Shown here: one piece after another, positions 54,244 to 64,000 of the stretch | Layout: every line of letters begins with the position of its first letter | Numbering within the stretch: position 1 is the first letter of the stretch | From: Xylanimonas cellulosilytica DSM 15894 | GTDB taxonomy: Bacteria > Actinomycetota > Actinomycetes > Actinomycetales > Cellulomonadaceae | Length of the DNA stretch: 64,000 nt | Direction: 5' to 3' | Assembly (NCBI RefSeq): GCF_000024965.1 | Contig: NC_013530.1 | Coordinates: forward strand, 930,001-994,000 | Made by a program: the position numbers and the translations under genes | Notes under the pieces: generated by a model | The model's input: the letters and a program-made list of their open reading frames with translations, nothing else | Databases searched by the model: none | What the model was told of the DNA's origin: nothing

Positions 54244-55560
54244 ATGAGCGCAACGAAGCGCCGTGCGCGCACCTGGGTCGCGGCGGCCGCCGTCCTGCCC
54301 CTGCTCGCGATGACGGCGGCCTGCTCCGGCGGCGCCGAGGGCACCGAGGGCGGCAGCGAGGGTGGCGGCGACGGCAAGCTGACCGTGTGGGCCTGGGATC
54401 CTGCCTTCAACATCTTCGCGATGGAGGAGGCCGCCAAGATCTACCAGGCCGACCACCCGGACTTCGAGATCGAGGTGGTCGAGACGCCGTGGGACGACGT
54501 CCAGACCAAGCTCACGACGCTCGCCCAGTCGGGTGAGACCGGCCAGCTCCCCGATATCTTCCTGATGCAGAACAACGCGTTCCAGAAGAACGTCATCAAC
54601 TACCCCGAGCTGTTCAGCGACTACACCGGCTCCGACGTCGACTTCTCGCAGTTCCCGCAGTCGGTGGTCGACTACTCGGTGGTCGACGGCGTCAACTACG
54701 GCCTGCCGTTCGACAACGGCACCGCCGTCACGGGACTGCGCACCGACGTGCTCGCGGAGGCCGGCTACACCATCGACGACTTCACCGACATCACCTGGGA
54801 CGAGTACATCGAGCTCGGCGAGGACGTCCTGGCGAAGACGGGCCAGCCGCTCCTGTCCGGGGTGGCCGGCGAGGCGGACACGATCATGATGATGCTCCAG
54901 TCGGCCGGCGCCTCGCTGTTCGACGACGACGGCAACCCCACCATCGGCGAGAACGACGCCCTGCTGGCCGCGATCGACGTCTACCACCGGCTCGCCGAGT
55001 CGGGCGTGCTGGCCGAACGGAACTCGTGGGACGAGTACGTCGCCACCTTCGTCAACGGCGAGGTCGCGGGTGTCGTCAACGGCGTCTGGATCCTCGGCTC
55101 CGTCCAGACGGCGCAGGACCAGGCGGGCGACTGGGCCATCACCAACCTGCCCCGGCTCGACGGCGTCGCCGGTGCGACGAACTACTCGGCCAACGGCGGG
55201 TCCTCGTGGGCGATCAGCGCGAACGCCGACCGCGACCTCGCGATCGACTTCCTCAACTCGACCTTCGCCGGGTCGACCGAGTTCTACGACACGATCCTGC
55301 CGAGCTCGGGCGCGCTGGCGAACTGGACCCCGGCGGGCGAGAGCGACGTCTACGCGGAGCCGCAGGAGTTCTTCGGCGGCGACGCGATCTTCTCCAAGGT
55401 CGTGGAGTACGCCACGCACGTGCCCAGCAACAACACCGGCGCGTACTACTACGAGGGGCGTGACGCGGTGAGCACCGCGATCACGAAGATCATGCAGGGC
55501 ACCGACCCGGCGACCGCGCTGGAGGAGGCGCAGAAGACCGTCGAGTTCGACATGCAGTGA
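54244..55560 (+). CDS. Beta-galactoside-binding lipoprotein (CUT1)
   Basis: A 438-residue family 1 solute-binding lipoprotein. The signal ends MTAAC with Cys27, then a Gly/Glu-rich linker. The mature part starts LTVWAWDPAFNIFAMEEAAKIY, and SWAISANADRDLAIDFLNSTF lies near the C-terminus. It is the first gene of the importer-lacZ operon. Lactose or a galacto-oligosaccharide is the likely ligand from context. The ATG at 54244 lies 14 bases after AAGGAG. Confidence 0.87.
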   Translation: MSATKRRARTWVAAAAVLPLLAMTAACSGGAEGTEGGSEGGGDGKLTVWAWDPAFNIFAMEEAAKIYQADHPDFEIEVVETPWDDVQTKLTTLAQSGETGQLPDIFLMQNNAFQKNVINYPELFSDYTGSDVDFSQFPQSVVDYSVVDGVNYGLPFDNGTAVTGLRTDVLAEAGYTIDDFTDITWDEYIELGEDVLAKTGQPLLSGVAGEADTIMMMLQSAGASLFDDDGNPTIGENDALLAAIDVYHRLAESGVLAERNSWDEYVATFVNGEVAGVVNGVWILGSVQTAQDQAGDWAITNLPRLDGVAGATNYSANGGSSWAISANADRDLAIDFLNSTFAGSTEFYDTILPSSGALANWTPAGESDVYAEPQEFFGGDAIFSKVVEYATHVPSNNTGAYYYEGRDAVSTAITKIMQGTDPATALEEAQKTVEFDMQ

Positions 55561-55571
55561 CGGTGCAGGGG

Positions 55572-55615
55572 GGTTTCGACAGGCTCAACCACCGGTGGTT
55601 GAGCCTGTCGAAACC
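55572..55615. repeat. Perfect inverted pair of GGTGGTTGAGCCTGTC repeats
   Basis: A minus copy (55572-55593) directly abuts a plus copy (55594-55615), forming a perfect 44-base palindrome between the binding-protein and permease genes. It sits 11 bases after the stop. Confidence 0.92.
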
Positions 55616-55662
55616 ACCCCCCGCACGCCACCCACACCTGCTGATCGAAAGGTGGTGCCCGC

Positions 55663-56542
55663 GTGTCGACGGTGACACCCTCGGTGCTCTCCCGACGTCG
55701 TTCCCTGACCGGCTGGTCGTTCCTGATCCCGGCCGCCCTGCTCATCGCGTGGATGAACTTCTGGCCGATGTTCCAGGCGTTCCTGCTGTCCTTCAAGACC
55801 GGTCGCGGAACCCGGCTGCAGACGGCCGAGCCGCTGTGGATGAACTACCGGCGCCTGCTCGAGGACGACATCTTCCACACCACGATGATCAACACGGCGA
55901 TCTACCTCGTCGTGCAGGTGCCGATCATGCTGGTGCTCGCCCTCATCCTGGCCACCCTGCTCAACAACCCGAAGCTGCGGTTCAAGGGCATGTGGCGCAC
56001 CGCGATCTTCCTGCCGTGCGCCGTCGGCCTGGTCTCCTACGCGCTGGTGTTCCGCACCATGTTCTCCACCGAAGGGCTGGTCAACGACGTCCTGCGGTGG
56101 CTGGGGATCATCGACATGCCGATCAACTGGCTCGGGCAGCCGGGCACGGCACGGATGGTCATCATCCTCGGCCTGCTGTGGCGGTGGACGGGCTACAACA
56201 TGGTCTTCTACCTGGCCGCGCTGCAGAACGTCGAACCGTCGACGTTCGAGGCCGCGCGCATCGACGGCGCCGGGCCCGTCAAGACGTTCTTCTACGTCAC
56301 GATCCCGCAGCTCAAGCCGATGATCCTGCTGACGGCGATCATGTCGACCAACGGCACGCTCCAGCTCTTCGACGAGTCGTACAACCTCACGGGTGGCGGC
56401 CCGGCGAACGCCTCGATGTCGATGGCGCACTACCTGTACCAGGTGTCGTTCCAACGGAACCCGAACTTCGGGTACGCCTCCGCCATCTCGTTCGTGATCC
56501 TGCTCATGGTGGCCGCCCTGGCCGCGATCCAGATGAAGGTCG

Positions 56543-56559
<17 letters not shown>
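55663..56559 (+). CDS. ABC permease, MalF-like, of the beta-galactoside importer
   Basis: A 298-residue permease with six helices, starting near LTGWSFLIPAALLIAWMNFWP (about residues 15-35). The EAA loop is STFEAARIDGAGPVKTFFYVTIPQLKPM (about 196-223). GTG start after GAAAGGTGG. Overlaps the next permease. Confidence 0.88.
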
Positions 56560-60444
<3,885 letters not shown>

Positions 60445-60458
60445 CCCGCCGACCCTCC

Positions 60459-60521
60459 CTTTGAACGTACGCCCCACTGGCGCTCTGGCCGCCAGAACGC
60501 CAGTGGGGCGTACGTTCAAAG
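60459..60521. repeat. Long hairpin repeat, copy 2
   Basis: Arms of 30 bases (60459-60488 and 60492-60521) with one mismatch and a 3-base loop lie between lacZ and the convergent hypothetical gene. The last codons of that gene (stop at 60518-60516) lie within the right arm. Confidence 0.88.
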
Positions 60522-60956
60522 GAGGGCCAGGAGGGCGTCGTCCAGCGCGAGCGGCCGGACCCCGGCCTGGGTGGCGACGAAGAACCCCCGCACCCGGAAC
60601 CCGAGCCGGACGCCTTGCGCGCGCAGCATCGAGTTCCATGCGCGGTCACCGTGCTGGATCAGGGCGCCGCCGGGCCGTTCCAGGATGCCGACGACGCTGC
60701 CGCCGGGTGCGTGCTCGTCGATGACGGTACGCACCAGGTCGCCGAACCGGGTCGCGCGCTCGGCGTCAGGGACGGTCGGGATCGCGCCGAGCGGCAGCAG
60801 CAGCCCGGTGACGCGGTCGCCGTCGTCGAGCCAGGTCAGGTGCAGGCAGCGGTGGGGGAGGAGGTCGTCCCGGAGGACGAACTGGGCGAGGGAGAGCAGG
60901 TCGCCGTCGTCGGCGACGCGCTCGCCAGGGCTGATGTGGGTGGGGTCGAGTGCCAT
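60516..60956 (-). CDS. Hypothetical protein between lacZ and aceB
   Basis: A 146-residue soluble protein, not recognised. It has a central beta-rich pattern with RCLHLTWLDDGDRVTGLLLPLGAIP (about residues 36-60), VVGILERPGGALIQHGDRAWNS (about 83-104) and an FFVATQAGVRPLALDDALLAL end. I chose the ATG at 60956; an ATG 30 bases earlier also exists, with a weak site in either case. Orthologue-like sequences seem to occur in related actinobacteria, from memory only. Confidence 0.6.
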   Translation of the reverse strand: MALDPTHISPGERVADDGDLLSLAQFVLRDDLLPHRCLHLTWLDDGDRVTGLLLPLGAIPTVPDAERATRFGDLVRTVIDEHAPGGSVVGILERPGGALIQHGDRAWNSMLRAQGVRLGFRVRGFFVATQAGVRPLALDDALLALL

Positions 60957-61049
60957 GCCCGCGAGCATGCCGGTCGCGCGGACGCCCCGCGGGGCGCCAT
61001 CCACAGCCTGCGGCTGTCCACAGGCGCACGTTCCCCGCGCGTCCCCTCC

Positions 61050-61112
61050 CTTTGAACGTATGCCCCACTGGCGTTCTGGGCGACAGAACGCCAGCGGGGC
61101 GTACGTTCAAAG
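61050..61112. repeat. Long hairpin repeat, copy 3
   Basis: Arms of 29 bases (61050-61078 and 61084-61112), with one mismatch and one wobble pair, lie six bases beyond the aceB stop, a likely terminator position. Confidence 0.85.
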
Positions 61113-61117
61113 GGGGG

Positions 61118-62767
61118 TTAGTGCGCCAGGTGGCGGTCGTAGGCGATCGTCGTCAGGAACGGGGGGAACGTCTCGCCCAGCGCCGCCTCGCGGAAGACGG
61201 CGGCGGCGTCGTCGTACCGGTCGCCGTCGAACCGCTCCAGGCCCGCGAGGACCTCGTCGAGCACGAGGCCTGCGCGCTCGCGGGTGACCACGCCGTGCTC
61301 GGTGCGGACGCCCGCGGCGATCCACTGCCACACCTGCGACCGTGAGATCTCCGCGGTCGCGGCGTCCTCCATGAGGTTGTCGAGCGCGGCCGCGCCGGTG
61401 CCGCGCAGCCAGGAGGCGATGTAGCGCACGCCCACCGAGATGTTGGAGCGCAGCCCGCACTCGGTGACGGTCGCGCCGGCCCGCGAGGCGGAGGCGACGT
61501 CGAGCAGCTCCGCCTGGCCGACCGTCACCTCGGGGCGCTGCCGCGCGACCTGGTGCGGCTGGTCCCCGAGGACGGCGTCGAACTCCGCGAGGGCCGTGCC
61601 GATGAGGTCGGGGTGCGCCACCCAGGTGCCGTCGAACCCGTCGCCCGCCTCGCGCCGTTTGTCCTCGCGCACCTTGTCGAGCGCCCGCTCGGTGACGTCC
61701 GGTCGGCGTCGGTCGGGGATGAACGCGCTCATCCCGCCGATGGCGTGGGCGCCGCGCCGGTGGCAGGTCGCGACCAGCAGCTCCGTGTACGCGCGCATGA
61801 ACGGCGCCGTCATCGTGACCTGGTTGCGGTCCGGCAGCACGAACCCGGTGCCTCGCGTGCGCAGGTTCTTGATGATCGAGAACAGGTAGTCCCAGCGGCC
61901 GGCGTTGAGCCCGGCGGCGTGCTCGCGCAGCTCGTAGAGGATCTCCTCCATCGCGAACGCGGCGGGCAGGGTCTCGATGAGCACCGTCGCGCGGATCGTC
62001 CCCCGGGGGATGCCGAGGGCGTCCTGCGCGGTCTCGAAGACGCGGTTCCACAGCCGCGCCTCGCGGTACCCCTCCAGCTTCGGCAGGTAGAAGTACGGCC
62101 CGCGCCCGCGCTCGATGAGCGCTGCCGCGTTGTGGAAGAGGTACAGCCCGAAGTCGACCAGCGCGCCGGACGCCGCCGTGAGCGACCCGTCCGCGTGCCG
62201 GACCCGCAGGTGCGCCTCGGGCAGGTGCCAGCCGCGCGGCCGGAACACGATCGTCGGCAGGTCCGTCAGGTGCTCGGAGCGCAGGCGGTAGTCCTTGCCC
62301 TCGGCGCTGGTGAAGGCGAGCGTCCCGCGGATGGCGTCCCGCAGGGCGAGCTGGCCGCCGACGACGTTCTCCCACGTGGGTGCGCTCGCGTCCTCCGCGT
62401 CCGCGAGCCAGACGCGGGCACCGGAGTTGAGGGCGTTGATCGTCATCTTGGGGTCGGTGGGGCCGGTGATCTCGACGCGGCGGTCCTCCAGCCCGGGGGC
62501 ACCGGCGCAGCCCGCCACCTGCCACGCGGAGTCCCGGACCGGCCGCGTGACCGGGTCGAAGTCGGGGTCCTGGCCACCGGCGACGGCGCGCGCGTACCGG
62601 TCCCGGGCGGCGAGGATCTCGGCGACGCCGTCGGCGAACTGCTCGTGCAGCAGGGCGAGGAAGTCGAGCGCCTCGGGGGTGAGGATCTCGGCGTCGCGCG
62701 GCGTGGCGCGACGGGCGGGCAGGACGGAGGTGCGGGTGAGGATGGGGCTGTCGGTGAGCGTGGACAT
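61118..62767 (-). CDS. aceB: Malate synthase A
   Basis: A 549-residue malate synthase of isoform A, which condenses glyoxylate and acetyl-CoA. Visible features are RPRGWHLPEAHLRV (about residues 178-191), the barrel core GRWDYLFSIIKNLR (about 289-302) and MGGMSAFIP-like IGGMSAFIPDR (about 345-355). The C-terminal domain contains the catalytic-Asp region EDAATAEISRSQVWQW (about 443-458). Length fits the family. It follows aceA on the same strand, forming the glyoxylate shunt. Confidence 0.93.
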   Translation of the reverse strand: MSTLTDSPILTRTSVLPARRATPRDAEILTPEALDFLALLHEQFADGVAEILAARDRYARAVAGGQDPDFDPVTRPVRDSAWQVAGCAGAPGLEDRRVEITGPTDPKMTINALNSGARVWLADAEDASAPTWENVVGGQLALRDAIRGTLAFTSAEGKDYRLRSEHLTDLPTIVFRPRGWHLPEAHLRVRHADGSLTAASGALVDFGLYLFHNAAALIERGRGPYFYLPKLEGYREARLWNRVFETAQDALGIPRGTIRATVLIETLPAAFAMEEILYELREHAAGLNAGRWDYLFSIIKNLRTRGTGFVLPDRNQVTMTAPFMRAYTELLVATCHRRGAHAIGGMSAFIPDRRRPDVTERALDKVREDKRREAGDGFDGTWVAHPDLIGTALAEFDAVLGDQPHQVARQRPEVTVGQAELLDVASASRAGATVTECGLRSNISVGVRYIASWLRGTGAAALDNLMEDAATAEISRSQVWQWIAAGVRTEHGVVTRERAGLVLDEVLAGLERFDGDRYDDAAAVFREAALGETFPPFLTTIAYDRHLAH

Positions 62768-62794
62768 GACGGACTCCTGGTGTTGGAGGACGGC

Positions 62795-62868
62795 GTGGTT
62801 TCGACAGGCTCAACCACCGGGGCGTGGGCTCAACCACCGCCCCCGGTGGTTGAGCCTGTCGAGACCAC
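62795..62868. repeat. Repeats between aceA and aceB
   Basis: A minus copy (62795-62818), a 12-base piece GGCTCAACCACC (62827-62838) and a plus copy (62845-62868, with TCGAG ACC) fill the 101-base gap. The plus copy abuts the aceA stop. Confidence 0.88.
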
Positions 62869-64000
62869 TCAGAACTGGGCCGACTCGGTGGAGCCGGCGA
62901 GGGCCAGGGTGGAGGCCGTGGGGTTGAGCGCGGTGGCGACCCGGTCGAAGTAGCCGGTGCCGACCTCGCGCTGGTGCTTGGTGGCGGTGTAGCCGCGGCT
63001 CTCGGAGGCGAACTCGGACTCCTGGAGCCGCACGTAGGCGGTCATCTGCTCGCGGGCGTACCCGTGCGCGAGGTCGAACATCGAGTGGTTGAGGGCGTGG
63101 AACCCGGCCAGGGTGATGAACTGGAACGCGTAGCCCATCGCCCCGAGCTCGCGCTGGAAGGTCGCGATCTCCGCTTCCGAGAGGTGGCGGCGCCAGTTGA
63201 ACGACGGCGAGCAGTTGTAGGCCAGGAGCTGGTCCGGGAACTCGCTGCGCACGCCCTCGGCGAAGGCCCGCGCGACCTCGAGCGACGGCGTCCCCGTCTC
63301 CATCCACAGCAGGTCGGCGTAGGGGGCGTAGGCCCGCGCGCGGGCGATCGAGGTCTCGAGTCCGGGCCGCACCTCGTAGAACCCCTCGGCGGTGCGGCCG
63401 CCGGTGAGGAACGGCCGGTCCCTTTCGTCGACGTCGGAGGTCAGCAGCGTGGCCGCCTCGGCGTCGGTGCGAGCGACGACGACGGTGGGCACGCCCTCGA
63501 CGTCGGCGGCCAGACGCGCGGCGTTAAGGGTGCGGATGTGCTGCTGCGTGGGCACCAGCACCTTGCCGCCCAGGTGGCCGCACTTCTTCTCCGAGGCGAG
63601 CTGGTCCTCCCAGTGCACGCCTGCGGCGCCGGCGGTGATCATCGAGCGCATGAGCTCGTAGGCGTTGAGCGGGCCGCCGAACCCGGCCTCGGCGTCGGCG
63701 ACGATAGGGGCGAGCCAGTCCTCGACGGTGCGGGTGCCCTCGAGGCGCTCGACCTGATCGGCGCGCAGGAGCGCGTTGTTGATGCGCCGCACCACCTGCG
63801 GCACGGAGTTGGCCGGGTACAGCGACTGGTCCGGGTAGGTCTGGCCGGCCGCGTTGGCGTCGCCGGCGACCTGCCAGCCGGACAGGTAGATGGCCCGCAG
63901 GCCCGCCTTGACCTGCTGCACCGCCTGGTTCCCCGTGAGCGCGCCGAGCGCGTTGACGAACTCGCTGGTGTGCAGCCGCTCCCAGAGCAGCTCGGCGCCG
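62869..64000 (-). CDS. aceA: Isocitrate lyase, N-terminus beyond the window
   Basis: The C-terminal 377 residues of isocitrate lyase. The catalytic Cys lies in [11 protein letters not shown]. Other features are [55 protein letters not shown] and the C-terminal helix. It splits isocitrate to succinate and glyoxylate. The frame is open at the right edge; about 50 residues are missing against the usual 430 or so. It is followed by aceB after a repeat-filled gap. Confidence 0.93.
   Translation of the reverse strand, partial: GAELLWERLHTSEFVNALGALTGNQAVQQVKAGLRAIYLSGWQVAGDANAAGQTYPDQSLYPANSVPQVVRRINNALLRADQVERLEGTRTVEDWLAPIVADAEAGFGGPLNAYELMRSMITAGAAGVHWEDQLASEKKCGHLGGKVLVPTQQHIRTLNAARLAADVEGVPTVVVARTDAEAATLLTSDVDERDRPFLTGGRTAEGFYEVRPGLETSIARARAYAPYADLLWMETGTPSLEVARAFAEGVRSEFPDQLLAYNCSPSFNWRRHLSEAEIATFQRELGAMGYAFQFITLAGFHALNHSMFDLAHGYAREQMTAYVRLQESEFASESRGYTATKHQREVGTGYFDRVATALNPTASTLALAGSTESAQF

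Overview
The window looks like chromosomal DNA of a high-GC Gram-positive actinobacterium, most likely order Micrococcales near Cellulosimicrobium, Isoptericola or Cellulomonas. The grounds are very high GC, many GTG starts, 4-base stop/start overlaps, many LacI regulators with sugar ABC importers, a SipW-type surface operon, and the dispersed GGTGGTTGAGCCTGTC repeat. The genus is inferred by eye and not tested.

Left end (1-3.9 kb): an accessory scar. It holds the tail of an FtsX-like membrane protein, tandem TGAGCC iterons, an MFS transporter lacking its N-terminal half, and a 37-base 3' fragment of tRNA-fMet followed by a terminator. The fragment reads as the attachment site of an island lying to the left. 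An unrecognised 481-residue coiled-coil protein follows. 3.9-8.1 kb is a minus-strand surface-protein operon: a TasA-like protein, an RCC1-repeat protein and a SipW-type signal peptidase. 8.3-15.2 kb is mostly core: MFS exporter, small Rho_N, YtfJ-like, DUF6226 and YchJ proteins, an aquaglyceroporin and a VanW protein.

Carbohydrate block (15.3-39.9 kb): a LacI repressor and a divergent L-rhamnose regulon (CUT2 ABC importer, mutarotase, isomerase, fused aldolase/lactaldehyde dehydrogenase) with no rhamnulokinase. Next come a second LacI gene and lutABC, which could oxidise the L-lactate made from rhamnose. A set of unassigned oxidoreductases follows (two Gfo/Idh/MocA, one SDR, one fumarate-reductase-like flavoprotein, one TIM-barrel isomerase) with a CUT1 ABC importer and a YesL-like protein. 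Two operator types tie the block together: TTGNAACGATTCAN (four sites) and an AAGCGCTT-type palindrome (three sites).

39.9-53 kb: BioY, a RibD-like reductase, a DUF1918/DUF1876 protein, VKOR, an IclR-UspA pair divergent from KDPG aldolase and KDG kinase, a bile-acid-symporter-type protein, a GH42 beta-galactosidase broken by a one-base frameshift, SufE, a rhodanese-type sulfurtransferase, an aldehyde dehydrogenase with its DUF779 partner, and DoxX.

53-60.4 kb: a beta-galactoside locus with its own LacI repressor, ABC importer and GH2 LacZ. The lacZ coding sequence carries two in-frame copies of the dispersed repeat. 60.5-64 kb: a hypothetical gene and the glyoxylate shunt (aceB, and aceA cut by the window edge).

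Two repeat families stand out. One is a REP-like palindromic unit of about 25 bases, with 18 near-complete copies. The other is a long hairpin (stems of 27-30 bases, three copies) at gene 3' ends. No CRISPR array, rRNA, intact tRNA, integrase or transposase gene was seen.
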